A stretch of DNA of 64,000 nt, taken from the NCBI RefSeq assembly GCF_030167915.1, contig NZ_JARGNB010000007.1:1-64000 (forward strand), read 5' to 3'. Each line of letters opens with the position of its first letter. The stretch's first letter is position 1. Shown one piece after another: positions 41,854-52,787 of the stretch. The position numbers and the translations under genes are program-made. The notes below the pieces were generated by a model. It saw only the letters and a list, made by a program, of their open reading frames with translations, was not told the origin of the DNA and did not search any database. The stretch is from Aquabacterium humicola (lineage in GTDB: Bacteria > Pseudomonadota > Gammaproteobacteria > Burkholderiales > Burkholderiaceae_C).

Positions 41854-43968
41854 ATGAAGACGCCGCGCCACCCCTCTCGCCCTTCCTGCCCCTCTCGCCG
41901 TCCCGCCCGCCTGCGGGCCGCCGGCGCCGCGCTGCTCGGTGCGCTGGCGGCACTGTCCGCGCGGGCGGACGACGCCTCGCAGGTCGTCGTGACGGCCACG
42001 CGCATCGAGTTGCCGGCCTTCGACGTGCCGGCGTCGATCGCGCGCATCGACCTCGATGCCAGCGGCCGCGACCGCGCCGCCGTGCATGTCGGCGAGGCCC
42101 TGGGCGGCGTGGCTGGCCTGACGGCGCGCGACCGCCAGAACTTCGCGCAGGACCTGCAGGTCTCCATCCGCGGCTTCGGTGCGCGCGCGAGTTTCGGCGT
42201 GCGCGGCGTGCGGGTGATCGTCGACGGCATCCCCGCGACGATGCCCGACGGCCAGGGCCAGCTGAGCCACATCGACATGGCCTCGGCCGCGCGCATCGAG
42301 GTGCTGCGCGGGCCGATGTCGGCGCTGTACGGCAACTCCTCCGGCGGCGTGATCAACGTCTTCAGCGATCACGGTGCCGGCACGCCGTTCGCACAGGCCG
42401 GCTTCACCGCCGGCAGCGACGGGCTGCGGCGCCTGGCCGCGAAGGCCGGGGGCTCGTTCGGCGCGCTCGACCTGTCGGCCAGCGCGAGCCGGCTGCGCAG
42501 CGACGGCTACCGCGCACACAGCGCGGCCGAGCGCACGCTGGGCAACGCACGCCTGGGCTGGCGCGTGGATGCGGCGACGACGGCGACGCTGCTGATGAAC
42601 CACGTCGACCTGCCGCAGGCGCAGGACCCGCTCGGGCTGACGCGCGCGCAGTTCGAGGCCGACCCGCGTGGCGTCGACCCGGTGGCCGAGCGCTTCGACA
42701 CGCGCAAGACCATGCGCCAGACGCAGGCGGGGCTGGCGCTGGAGCACCGCCTCGGGGGTGACCGCGGCACCGTGCGCGCGCTGCTCTACGGCGGCGAGCG
42801 GAGCACCGGGCAGTTCCAGGCCATTCCCACCGGTCCGCAGGCGAATGCGCTGCATCCGGGCGGGGTGATCCAGCTCGATCGTCGCTACCAGGGCGCCGAC
42901 CTGCGCTGGAGCGTCGCGCTGGCCCCCGGCGGCCGGCCGCTGCAGCTGGTGGCCGGCGCGAGCCACGATGCGCTGGCCGAACACCGGCGCGGCCACCAGA
43001 ACTTCATCGGCAGCACGCTCGGCGTGCAAGGCGCCCTGCGCCGCGACGAGCACAACACCGCGCGCTCGACCGACCCCTATGCGCAGGCGATCTGGCAGTT
43101 CCAGCCCGACTGGACGCTGCATGCCGGGCTGCGGCGCAGCAGCCTGCGGGTCGCATCGACGGACCACTACATCGTCGGCCCCAATCCGGACGACAGCGGC
43201 GCGGTGCGGTATTCGGCGACGCTGCCGGTGCTGGGCCTGGTCCATGCCGCGAGCCCCGCGCTGCGGCTCTACGCCACGCTCGGCCGCGGGTTCGAGACGC
43301 CAACCCTCAATGAACTTTCCTATCGACCGAATGGCGCGTCCGGCCTGAACCTGGCGCTGCAGCCGGCGCGCAGCGAGCACGTCGAGCTGGGCGCGAAGTG
43401 GCGCGATGCGGCGCTGGGCCGCCTCGATGCCGCGTTGTTCGAGGTGCGCACCGAGCGCGAGATCGTCACGCTGGCCAGCGCCGGCGGCCGCACGAGCTTC
43501 CGCAACGCCGAGGGCACGCGGCGCCGCGGCGCCGAGCTGGCGTGGTCGATGCAGTGGAGCGGCGGCTGGCGCGCGCAGGCGGCCGCGACCTGGCTGCAGG
43601 CGCTCTACCGCGGCGGCAGCGACGACGGGCGCAGGCTGCCGGGCGTCGCGCCGTCGGCGCTGCAGCTCTCGCTGGCGCTGCAGCCGCCGACCGGCTGGCG
43701 CGCGGGCCTCGAGCTGCGGGCGCTGGGCCGCGTGATGGTCAACGATGCCAACAGCGATGCCGCCGCCGGCCACGCGCTGCTCGGCGCGAGCGTGGGCTAT
43801 GCGCTGCGCGGCGCGGGCTGGACGCTCGAGGCCTTCCTGCGTGCCGACAACCTCGCCGGGCGCCACGTCGCGGGCTCGGTGATCGTCAACGAGGCCAACG
43901 GCCGCTATTTCGAGCCCGCGCCGGGCCGCACGGCGATCGCGGGGATGTCGGGGCGGCTGAGCTTCTGA
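41854..43968 (+). CDS. TonB-dependent outer-membrane receptor
   Basis: This gene encodes 704 residues. A long basic signal region leads to the TonB-box-like QVVVTATRIEL. The plug domain has DLQVSIRGFGARASFGVRGV, VIVDGIPATMPDGQG and MSALYGNSSGGVINV, followed by a beta barrel that ends GMSGRLSF with terminal Phe. Length is usual. The ligand cannot be told from sequence. The gene overlaps the end of the convergent TerC gene by 64 bases. Confidence 0.9.
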   Translation: MKTPRHPSRPSCPSRRPARLRAAGAALLGALAALSARADDASQVVVTATRIELPAFDVPASIARIDLDASGRDRAAVHVGEALGGVAGLTARDRQNFAQDLQVSIRGFGARASFGVRGVRVIVDGIPATMPDGQGQLSHIDMASAARIEVLRGPMSALYGNSSGGVINVFSDHGAGTPFAQAGFTAGSDGLRRLAAKAGGSFGALDLSASASRLRSDGYRAHSAAERTLGNARLGWRVDAATTATLLMNHVDLPQAQDPLGLTRAQFEADPRGVDPVAERFDTRKTMRQTQAGLALEHRLGGDRGTVRALLYGGERSTGQFQAIPTGPQANALHPGGVIQLDRRYQGADLRWSVALAPGGRPLQLVAGASHDALAEHRRGHQNFIGSTLGVQGALRRDEHNTARSTDPYAQAIWQFQPDWTLHAGLRRSSLRVASTDHYIVGPNPDDSGAVRYSATLPVLGLVHAASPALRLYATLGRGFETPTLNELSYRPNGASGLNLALQPARSEHVELGAKWRDAALGRLDAALFEVRTEREIVTLASAGGRTSFRNAEGTRRRGAELAWSMQWSGGWRAQAAATWLQALYRGGSDDGRRLPGVAPSALQLSLALQPPTGWRAGLELRALGRVMVNDANSDAAAGHALLGASVGYALRGAGWTLEAFLRADNLAGRHVAGSVIVNEANGRYFEPAPGRTAIAGMSGRLSF

Positions 43969-44963
43969 GCCGGCGGCGTGCCGCGGTCCGGCGAGGCACC
44001 GTCGGCGTCGGGCCTGCGGGCCGAGAACTTCAGGCTCAGCAGCACCGAGGCCAGGATCAGCGAGCCTACGATGGCCAGCGACCATTGCACCGGCACGTGG
44101 AACCAGGGCGCCGCCAGCATCTTGCCGCCGATGAAGACGAGCACCAGCGCCAGGCCGTACTTGAGCAGGTGGAAGCGCTCGGCCATGTCGGCCAGCAGGA
44201 AGTACAGGGCGCGCAGTCCCATGATCGCGAAGATGTTGGAGGTGAAGACGATGAACGGGTCGGTGGTCACCGCGAAGATGGCCGGGATGCTGTCGACCGC
44301 GAACACCAGGTCGCTGGCCTCGATCATCATCAGCACCAGGAACATCGGGGTGGCCCACAGCACGCCGCCGATGCGCACGAAGAATTTCTCGCCGTGGAAG
44401 CCGGGCGTGATGCGCAGGTGGCCGCGCAGCCAGCGCAGCAGCGGGTTCTTCTCGAGGTCGGGCTGGTGGTCGGCGAAGACCAGCATCTTGATGCCGGTGA
44501 CGATGAGGAAGGCGCCGAACACGTAGAGCACCCAGGCAAATTCGCGCACCAGCCATACGCCGGCCAGGATCATCCCGGCGCGCATGACGATGGCCCCGAG
44601 CACGCCGTAGAGCAGCACGCGCCGCTGCAGTTCGGGCGGCACGGCGAAGAAGCCGAAGATCATCACGAAGACGAACATGTTGTCGATGGACAGCGACTGT
44701 TCGATCAGGTAGCCCGTGACGAACTCGAGCGTCTTGCGGTTGGCGAGCTCGCGGCCGGCGTTGGCGTCGAGGTACCACCACAGCAGCGCCGCGAAGGCGA
44801 AGGCCAGCGACACCCAGGCCGCGACCCAGCTGCCGGCCTCCTTCACCGAGACCCGGTGCGACTTGTTGCCGCCGAGCACGAAGAGGTCCAGCGCCAGCAT
44901 CGCGATCACGAAGGCGATGAAACCGGCCCACATCGGCCCGGTGGCGAACGATTCGATGGTCAT
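43905..44963 (-). CDS. TerC family integral membrane protein
   Basis: This gene encodes 352 residues with about nine transmembrane segments. Family motifs are EQSLSIDNMFVFVMIFGFFA and MIEASDLVFAVDSIPAIFAV, both carrying the membrane acidic residues of TerC. TerC proteins are linked to tellurite resistance and metal (manganese) export. The last 35 residues are a polar tail encoded in the overlap with the TonB receptor gene. The TerB-like gene lies 9 bases upstream. Confidence 0.93.
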   Translation of the reverse strand: MTIESFATGPMWAGFIAFVIAMLALDLFVLGGNKSHRVSVKEAGSWVAAWVSLAFAFAALLWWYLDANAGRELANRKTLEFVTGYLIEQSLSIDNMFVFVMIFGFFAVPPELQRRVLLYGVLGAIVMRAGMILAGVWLVREFAWVLYVFGAFLIVTGIKMLVFADHQPDLEKNPLLRWLRGHLRITPGFHGEKFFVRIGGVLWATPMFLVLMMIEASDLVFAVDSIPAIFAVTTDPFIVFTSNIFAIMGLRALYFLLADMAERFHLLKYGLALVLVFIGGKMLAAPWFHVPVQWSLAIVGSLILASVLLSLKFSARRPDADGASPDRGTPPAQKLSRPDIPAIAVRPGAGSK

Positions 44964-44972
44964 GGCGATGCT

Positions 44973-45476
44973 TCAGCGCAGGCGCGGCAGGCGCACCTCG
45001 CAAGGGGCCCGGCCACGCGGCCGGACTTCGAAGTCGGCGCCGTAGAGCAACGGCTCGAGCAGGCCGTGGTCGTCCGGATGCAGCCCCCAGCGCTCGATGG
45101 CGGCCAGCAGCACGATCGACTCGCCATCGTCGATCTGGCGATCCGCCTGGATCACCGCCGAACACAGTCGCAGCACCAGGCGGCGGGTTTCCTGGTCGTC
45201 GACCTCGTCCAGCATCCGGTTCAGCACGTCGCCGGGAATGCGGCCCTCGTCGCCGCAGCGGGCGGGCCCCAGCAGGTCGGCACACAGGTCGTTGATCACG
45301 CCATGCCAACGGGCGCGGGTCAGGCCGAGCCGTTCGGCGGCCTGCAGGGCATCGAGCACCGCGACTTCGGCCGCCTCGACGCGGCCGTTGGCGATCAGCG
45401 CGAGCGCGACGATGCGAGCCGCGGCCTCGGGACTGTTGCGGGAATAGGGACGCAGCGTCGGGCCGCTGAAGGTCAT
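44973..45476 (-). CDS. TerB-like protein
   Basis: This gene encodes 167 residues from an ATG with GGAG upstream. It is all-helical: ARIVALALIANGRVEAAEVA, then AVIQADRQIDDGESIVLLAA, with the Asp-rich turns (IQADRQIDDGE) common in TerB-type helical domains. It precedes terC by 9 bases, and the pairing supports the call. An Arg/Pro-rich tail closes the protein. Role inferred only. Confidence 0.7.
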   Translation of the reverse strand: MTFSGPTLRPYSRNSPEAAARIVALALIANGRVEAAEVAVLDALQAAERLGLTRARWHGVINDLCADLLGPARCGDEGRIPGDVLNRMLDEVDDQETRRLVLRLCSAVIQADRQIDDGESIVLLAAIERWGLHPDDHGLLEPLLYGADFEVRPRGRAPCEVRLPRLR

Positions 45477-45580
45477 TCGGTCACTCCATGTTGTGTCGGA
45501 TGCCTGCAATCTACGGCCCGGCCATGTCCGTGAAAATCAGATTGTTCCGGCTGATCGTCCGAAAAATCGGGAGAATCCGG

Positions 45581-45620
45581 CGCACGCGGGCGCACGCGGG
45601 CGCACGCGGGCGCATGCGGA
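45581..45620. repeat. 10-bp tandem repeat upstream of the LysR gene
   Basis: Three exact copies of cgcacgcggg (45581-45610) plus a diverged fourth copy (cgcatgcgga) lie just before the ATG at 45642. They fall in the leader or promoter of the NhaR-like regulator and could affect its expression. Confidence 0.9.
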
Positions 45621-45641
45621 GCGTCCGGAAGGCAGCACGGC

Positions 45642-46577
45642 ATGAACTACAAGCACCTCCACTACTTCTTCCAGGTCGCCAAGCTGGGCGGCGTGGCGCG
45701 GGCCAGCGAACGGCTGCACCTGTCGTCGCAGACGATCAGCGGCCAGATCCAGTCGCTCGAGGAGGCGCTCGGCACGCCGCTGTTCGCCAAGAGCGGGCGC
45801 GGCCTGGTGCTCACCGAGGCCGGGCGCATGGTGCTCGGCTACGCCGAGGCCATCTTCTCGATCGGCGCGGAGCTCGAGGAAGCCGTGCGCGAGCTGCCGC
45901 GCCAGGGCCGGCCGCTGGAATTCCGCGTCGGCGTGGCCGACGCCGTGCCGAAGTCGATCGCCTGCCGCCTGATCGAGCCGGCGGCCCAGCTGCCCGAGCC
46001 CGTGCGCATCGTCTGCCGCGAGTGGAAGCTCGACACGCTGCTCGGCGAACTGGCGCTGCACCGGCTGGACCTGGTGATCGCCGATGCGCCGATACCGTCC
46101 GATGTGAGCGTGCGTGCTTTCAACCACCGCCTCGGCAGCTGCGGCATCAGCTTCTTCGCGGCGCCCTCGCTGCTCGCAGCAGGCAAGGGGCGCTTCCCGG
46201 CCTGCCTGGACGGCGCGCCGCTGCTCGTGCCGGCGGACGAGTCGGCGCTCGGTCAGCGCCTGCGCGCATGGCTGCAGGCGCAGTCGCTGCATCCCCGGGT
46301 GGTCGGCGAATGCGACGACAGCGCGCTGGCCAAGGAGTTCGGGCGGCGCGGCATGGGCATCTTCGTCGGGCCGACGGTGCTGGAGCGGGACATCGAGAAG
46401 CAGTTCGGCGTGCGCGTGCTCGGATCGACGACGGACGTGGTGGCGGAGTTCTTCGCGATCTCGGTCGAGCGCCGCATCACGCATCCGTGCGTGACGGCGA
46501 TCACGGAGGCGGCACGCGCGGAGCTGTTCGCGCCCGGGCCGCGACGGCGCGCGAGGCGCACCGCCGTCGCCGCGTAG
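45642..46577 (+). CDS. NhaR-like LysR-family regulator
   Basis: This gene encodes 311 residues. The amino end MNYKHLHYFFQVAKLGGVAR and ASERLHLSSQTISGQIQSLE is the helix-turn-helix characteristic of NhaR. A LysR-type substrate-binding domain follows. NhaR activates the nhaA sodium/proton antiporter and some biofilm genes in enterobacteria. No nhaA is next to it here, so the targets are elsewhere. The divergent TerB/TerC genes are possible targets. Confidence 0.85.
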   Translation: MNYKHLHYFFQVAKLGGVARASERLHLSSQTISGQIQSLEEALGTPLFAKSGRGLVLTEAGRMVLGYAEAIFSIGAELEEAVRELPRQGRPLEFRVGVADAVPKSIACRLIEPAAQLPEPVRIVCREWKLDTLLGELALHRLDLVIADAPIPSDVSVRAFNHRLGSCGISFFAAPSLLAAGKGRFPACLDGAPLLVPADESALGQRLRAWLQAQSLHPRVVGECDDSALAKEFGRRGMGIFVGPTVLERDIEKQFGVRVLGSTTDVVAEFFAISVERRITHPCVTAITEAARAELFAPGPRRRARRTAVAA

Positions 46578-46588
46578 CTGGGCCGGCG

Positions 46589-47290
46589 CTACCGCGCGGG
46601 CGTCGACCGCGACGAGGCCGGGCGGCGGTGGGCGCCGCCCGTGGCGAGGGTGGCGGCGCCGGCGCCCGGCGGCCGCGCCACCGCGGCCTCGACGAGCGCG
46701 CGCATCGATGCGCTCAGCACCCGCGCCGCTTCGGCGGGCGCCAGCAGGTCCTTGCTGACGAAGGCGCCGTTGACCAGGATCGCCAGCTGCGCGCCGAGCT
46801 CGCCCGGCGCCGGCGCGCCGAGCCGTTCGGCGAGGCGCGTCAGCCGCTCGCGCAGCAGCCGCATGTGCGTGCGCGCGACCTCGCGGGCCGGGTGCTCGGG
46901 TTCGGCGAACTCGGCGGCGACGTTGATCTGCGGGCAGCCGCGGTAGTTCTCCCGCTCCAGGCGCAGGCCGATCCACTGCATGTGCGCCTCGAGCTCGGCG
47001 CGCGGATCGTCGGCGTGCGCGGCGGCCACGCCGTCCCAGGTGCCCCAGAAGTCGAGGTCCTCGCGTTCGAGGAAGGCGACGATCAGCGCGTCCTTGGTCG
47101 GGAAGTAGCGGTAGAGGCTGGTCTTCGCGATGCGCGCTTCGTCGACGACGAGGTCGACGCCGACGGCGCGCACGCCGCGGTTGTAGAACAGGCTCGACGC
47201 GGTGGACAGGATGTGCTCGCGCAGGTCCGCCGTGTTGGCGGCACCCGGGGCCGAGCGCTGGACAGAAGAACGTGCAGGCATGGTTGACAT
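46589..47290 (-). CDS. TetR-family regulator
   Basis: This gene encodes about 233 residues, or 230 if it starts at the ATG at 47281; neither start has a clear ribosome site. The helix-turn-helix is ADLREHILSTASSLFYNRGV, RAVGVDLVVDEARIAKTSLY, RYFPTKDALI. It diverges from the saccharopine-dehydrogenase-like gene, and the intergenic palindromes at 47291-47335 are probably its operators. By analogy it would repress that gene and itself. The carboxy end is Ala/Pro-rich. Confidence 0.85.
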   Translation of the reverse strand: MSTMPARSSVQRSAPGAANTADLREHILSTASSLFYNRGVRAVGVDLVVDEARIAKTSLYRYFPTKDALIVAFLEREDLDFWGTWDGVAAAHADDPRAELEAHMQWIGLRLERENYRGCPQINVAAEFAEPEHPAREVARTHMRLLRERLTRLAERLGAPAPGELGAQLAILVNGAFVSKDLLAPAEAARVLSASMRALVEAAVARPPGAGAATLATGGAHRRPASSRSTPAR

Positions 47291-47310
47291 GATACAGATC
47301 TGTCTGTATC
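47291..47310. promoter_or_regulatory. Operator 1 (TetR), palindrome
   Basis: The sequence gatacaga-tctg-tctgtatc is a perfect inverted repeat of 8-base arms. It contains the perfect palindrome ACAGATCTGT. It touches the TetR start codon, so repressor binding would block the tetR transcript. Confidence 0.7.
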
Positions 47311-47321
47311 GTTCAACGAAC

Positions 47322-47335
47322 ATACAGGTCTGTAT
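47322..47335. promoter_or_regulatory. Operator 2 (TetR), palindrome
   Basis: The sequence atacag-gt-ctgtat is a perfect 6-base-arm inverted repeat, closely related to operator 1 (ATACAG.TCTGT core). It sits 28 bases upstream of the ATG of the oxidoreductase gene at 47363. Together the two sites point to a divergent repressor-controlled pair. Confidence 0.7.
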
Positions 47336-47362
47336 CGTAATTCACCCCCCAGGAGCCCCGCC

Positions 47363-49313
<1,951 letters not shown>

Positions 49314-49398
49314 CGCAGCCCGGGCGCCTGTCCGCGGACGCAGCGGCAGGCACGTCGGTTGCTCAAGCCGGTCATCCGTACCGACAGGAACGAAGAAG

Positions 49399-50181
49399 AT
49401 GGCCGCCACCCGTGTCAGCTGGGGCGTGGCCCTGGGTGGCGCGGTGTGCGCCGCCGCCGGGGTCTCGCTGCTGGAGCAGAGCCTGCGCTGCCGCCGCGCG
49501 CTCACCGAGGCGCGCGCCGCCGCCGCGCGGCACCGGTCCTACGAGCGGCGCATCGACATTGCGCACGCCCGCGTGCTGGTGCTGGGCGACAGCACCGGCG
49601 CGGGCATCGGCGCGCAGGCGCCGGACGAGTCCATTCCCGGGCTGCTGGCGCGCGACCATCCGCAGATCGAGGTCGTGAACCTGAGCGTCAGCGGCGCGCG
49701 CATCGCCGACGTGCCGGACCAGGTGCAGACGCTGCCTTCCGACGGCGACTCGCCGTTCGACCTGCTGCTGCTGCATGTGGGCGGCAACGACATCCTGCGC
49801 GCGCGCCGGCTGTCCGAGCTGGAGCGGCCGGCGCAGCGCATGGTCACGCGGCTGCGGCCGCTGGCGCAGCGCATGCTGTGGCTGGGGCCGGGCGACATCG
49901 GCCTGGCGCCGCTGTTTCGCCCGCCGTTCAACTGGTGGTTCTCGCGCCGCACCCACGAGGCCGCCGAACGCTTCGGCCGGCTCGCGCGCGAGCACGACGT
50001 CGCCTACATCGGCTTCCACGACGGCCCGCACCGCGCGCAGTTCGCCGCTCAGCGGGCGAGTTATTTCTGCTCCGACGGCATCCACCCGAGCGCGGAAGGC
50101 TACGGCTACTGCTATCGGTGGCTGGTGACCCAGGCGATGCTGCCGTTCGGCGGCACGGCGATGACATCCCGCCCGAGCTAG
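49399..50181 (+). CDS. SGNH/GDSL-type hydrolase
   Basis: This gene encodes 260 residues. It has an amino hydrophobic segment (SWGVALGGAVCAAAGVSLLE). The GDS motif is RVLVLGDSTGAGIG, an N block is LHVGGNDILRA and the carboxy SDGIHPS holds the catalytic Asp and His. This is the SGNH hydrolase fold. Substrate unknown; esterase or lipase acting in the periplasm or at the membrane is likely. Confidence 0.85.
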   Translation: MAATRVSWGVALGGAVCAAAGVSLLEQSLRCRRALTEARAAAARHRSYERRIDIAHARVLVLGDSTGAGIGAQAPDESIPGLLARDHPQIEVVNLSVSGARIADVPDQVQTLPSDGDSPFDLLLLHVGGNDILRARRLSELERPAQRMVTRLRPLAQRMLWLGPGDIGLAPLFRPPFNWWFSRRTHEAAERFGRLAREHDVAYIGFHDGPHRAQFAAQRASYFCSDGIHPSAEGYGYCYRWLVTQAMLPFGGTAMTSRPS

Positions 50182-50352
50182 CGATTTTCGTCGCGAACTG
50201 ACGTTTCGGCTTGCGCAGCGCGGTCACGGAGGATTCGGGAGGCACCGTCTCCCGAGTTTGCGGCAGCCGAGGGCGCCCCTGTCGGACGAGGCCAGCGAAG
50301 CGGTAGTCAGCGCCTCCTTGTTCGGCGGACGATGGTAAGCCAGGCCTCGCGC

Positions 50353-51342
50353 TCAGTCCGGCTTGATCTTCGCCCGCGCGATCACCGCCTTCCAGCGCTG
50401 CTGCTCGACGCCGATGAACTTCGCGAATTCGGCCGGCGTTCCGCCGACGGCGATCGCGGCATCGGCGTTCAGGCGCTCGAGCGCCGTCGGCTCCTTCATC
50501 GCCTTCGCGCAGGCGGCGGCCAGCTTGTCGATCGCCGGCTGCGGCAGCGACGAGGGGGCGAGCATGCCGTACCACTGCGTCATCTCGAAGCCGGGGAAGC
50601 CTTGCTCGGCGACGGTGGGCACATCGGGCAGCTGCGGGATGCGCTGCGGCGTGCCGGTGGCGATGCAGCGCAGCTTGCCGGTCTTGATGAACTGCAGCAC
50701 CGCCGGCGCGCCGACCGACGCGGCATCCAGGCGGCCCGCCAGCAGGTCGGTCAGCTGCGGGCCGGTGCCGCGGTAGGGCACGTGCACCATGAACAGCTCG
50801 CCGGCCATCTTCAGGTACTCCATCGCCAGGTGGCCGGCGCTGCCGTTGCCCGCGGAGCCGTAGTTCAGCCGGCCCGGCTTGGACTTCACCAGCGCGACGA
50901 ACTCCTTCAGGTTCTTCGCCGGCAGGTCCGGGTGCACGAGGTAGAGGCTGGGCACCTTGGCCAGCAGCGACACCGGCTTGAAGTCCTTGTTCGGGTCGTA
51001 GGGCAGCTTGTCGAAGATGTACGGGTTCACCGCCAGCGTGCCGATGTGGCCGAGGATCAGCGTGTGCTGGTCGTCCGCACGCGCGACCTCCTGCATCGCG
51101 ACGTTGCCGGCCGCGCCCGGCTTGTTGTCGACGTAGACGCTCTGGCCGAGCAGCTTCGCGAGCTCCGCCGCGCTGGAGCGCGCGACGATCTCCGAGCTGC
51201 CGCCCGGCGCGAAGGGCACGACGAAGCGGATCGGCTTCGTCGGCCATGCGGCCTGGGCCCGCAGCGTGGGGGCGAAGGCCCCGGCCGCACCCGCGGCGGC
51301 GGCCTGCAGCAGCGCGCGGCGGCGCCAGGTGAGCTCGTTCAT
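50353..51342 (-). CDS. Bug-family tripartite tricarboxylate transporter binding protein
   Basis: This gene encodes 329 residues with a Tat-like/Sec signal (RRRALLQAAAAGAAGAFAPT). It has the Bug signatures WPTKPIRFVVPFAPGGSSEI, VDNKPGAAGNVAMQE, YGSAGNGSAGHLAMEYLKM and VPYRGTGPQLTDLLAGRLD. Bug proteins bind carboxylates in the periplasm. No TctA/TctB is adjacent, so it is an orphan, as is common in the Burkholderiales. Confidence 0.93.
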   Translation of the reverse strand: MNELTWRRRALLQAAAAGAAGAFAPTLRAQAAWPTKPIRFVVPFAPGGSSEIVARSSAAELAKLLGQSVYVDNKPGAAGNVAMQEVARADDQHTLILGHIGTLAVNPYIFDKLPYDPNKDFKPVSLLAKVPSLYLVHPDLPAKNLKEFVALVKSKPGRLNYGSAGNGSAGHLAMEYLKMAGELFMVHVPYRGTGPQLTDLLAGRLDAASVGAPAVLQFIKTGKLRCIATGTPQRIPQLPDVPTVAEQGFPGFEMTQWYGMLAPSSLPQPAIDKLAAACAKAMKEPTALERLNADAAIAVGGTPAEFAKFIGVEQQRWKAVIARAKIKPD

Positions 51343-51517
51343 GTTGTCTCCTGAGAACGACGGGGGGAATGCGGCGAGTGTGCCCGCGGCGACCTTTCAA
51401 ACGCCTATCAGACGCGAAGAGCCCTGCGCCGGGCGGCGGCTCTAAAGCCTTGCTTGCGCGGCGGCGGCCCGCGCTGCACAGTGGCCCGCTGCGGCCATCG
51501 TCGCACAGAGGAGCCCG

Positions 51518-52771
51518 GTGAAGACCAGCAAGATTTCGGTATCCGACCTGCGCGGCCTGTCGCGCCTGGGCGTGCAGGGCGTGCTCGGGCTGACCGACGT
51601 GGTCGAGGCGATGCACCACACGATCTCGTCGCGCGCCGGCATCGTCGGCCCGGCGCCGACGGGTCGCACCCGCGGCATCACCGGCGGCGTGTACCGGGCC
51701 GTGCGGGGCACGACGCGGCTGGTCGGGCATGCGGCCGATGCCCTGCTCGGCGCGCTGCCGCACGGTGGCGAAGCCGAGCTGCGATCGCCGCGGCGCGAAG
51801 CGGTCATCGCCGCGCTAAACGGCGTCTGGGGCGACCACCTCGCGGAGACCGCGAATCCGCTGGCACTGCCGATGCGGCTGCGCAGCGGCGGCCGCGCGCT
51901 GACGCTGAACGCCGCGTCGCTGGCCGCATCGCGCCCGCCGCACGGCCGCCGCCTGCTGGTGCTGGTGCACGGGTTGTGCATGAACGACCTGCAGTGGCAG
52001 CGCCGCGGCCACGAGCACGGCCGCTGGCTGGCGCAAGCGCTCGGCTTCACGCCGCTGCACCTGCACTACAACAGCGGTCGCCACGTCTCGCAGAACGGCC
52101 GCGACCTGGCTGCGCTGCTCGAGCGCCTGGTCGCCGGCTGGCCGGTGCCGGTGGACGAGCTGGTGCTGCTGGGGCACAGCATGGGCGGCCTCGTCGCACG
52201 CAGCGCCTGCCACGCGGCGGCGTCATCCAGCCAGGACTGGCTGCGCTCGCTGAAGGCGCTGGTCTTTCTCGGCACGCCGCACCATGGCGCCGCGCTGGAG
52301 CGCGGCGGCCGGCTGGTCGATGCGCTGTTCGGCTTCAGCCCGTATGCCGCGCCGATCGGGCGCATCGGCGCGAGCCGCAGCGCCGGCATCACCGACCTGC
52401 GCTTCGGCAACCTGCAGGACGCCGACTGGCAGGGCCCAACGCCCCAAGGCGGGCCCCAGGACCGGCGCCAGGACCGGCGCCGTGACCAGCGCCGCGACGA
52501 CCGCCAGCCGACGCCGCTGCCCGCCGGCGTGCCGGCCTACGCGCTGGCCGGCACGCTGGCCGCGACGCTGCCCGAACGCGCGCCGCGCCTGCGTGATCAA
52601 CTGGTCGGCGACGGGCTCGTCTCGCTGGCCAGCGCGCTCGGCGACCACGACGACCCGGCCCTCGCGCTGGCGCTGCCGGCAGCGCACCGCCGCGTGCTGG
52701 CCGACTGCAGCCACTGGGACCTGCTCGACCGCCCCGAGGCCGCCGAGCAGCTGCGCCGCTGGCTCGCCTGA
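51518..52771 (+). CDS. Lipase-like alpha/beta hydrolase (PGAP1-type)
   Basis: This gene encodes 417 residues. The nucleophile elbow is LLGHSMGGLVARSA (Ser), and the oxyanion region is RRLLVLVHGLCMNDLQWQ. LVFLGTPHHGAALERGG is the lid-adjacent motif of PGAP1/lipase-type proteins. A low-complexity stretch rich in Arg/Asp/Gln near 310-335 (encoded by tandem ggaccggcgcc-type repeats at 52455-52510) is unusual. The likely catalytic His is in ADCSHWDLLDRPE. Confidence 0.8.
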   Translation: MKTSKISVSDLRGLSRLGVQGVLGLTDVVEAMHHTISSRAGIVGPAPTGRTRGITGGVYRAVRGTTRLVGHAADALLGALPHGGEAELRSPRREAVIAALNGVWGDHLAETANPLALPMRLRSGGRALTLNAASLAASRPPHGRRLLVLVHGLCMNDLQWQRRGHEHGRWLAQALGFTPLHLHYNSGRHVSQNGRDLAALLERLVAGWPVPVDELVLLGHSMGGLVARSACHAAASSSQDWLRSLKALVFLGTPHHGAALERGGRLVDALFGFSPYAAPIGRIGASRSAGITDLRFGNLQDADWQGPTPQGGPQDRRQDRRRDQRRDDRQPTPLPAGVPAYALAGTLAATLPERAPRLRDQLVGDGLVSLASALGDHDDPALALALPAAHRRVLADCSHWDLLDRPEAAEQLRRWLA

Positions 52772-52787
52772 CCGTCGCCGCGTGCCG

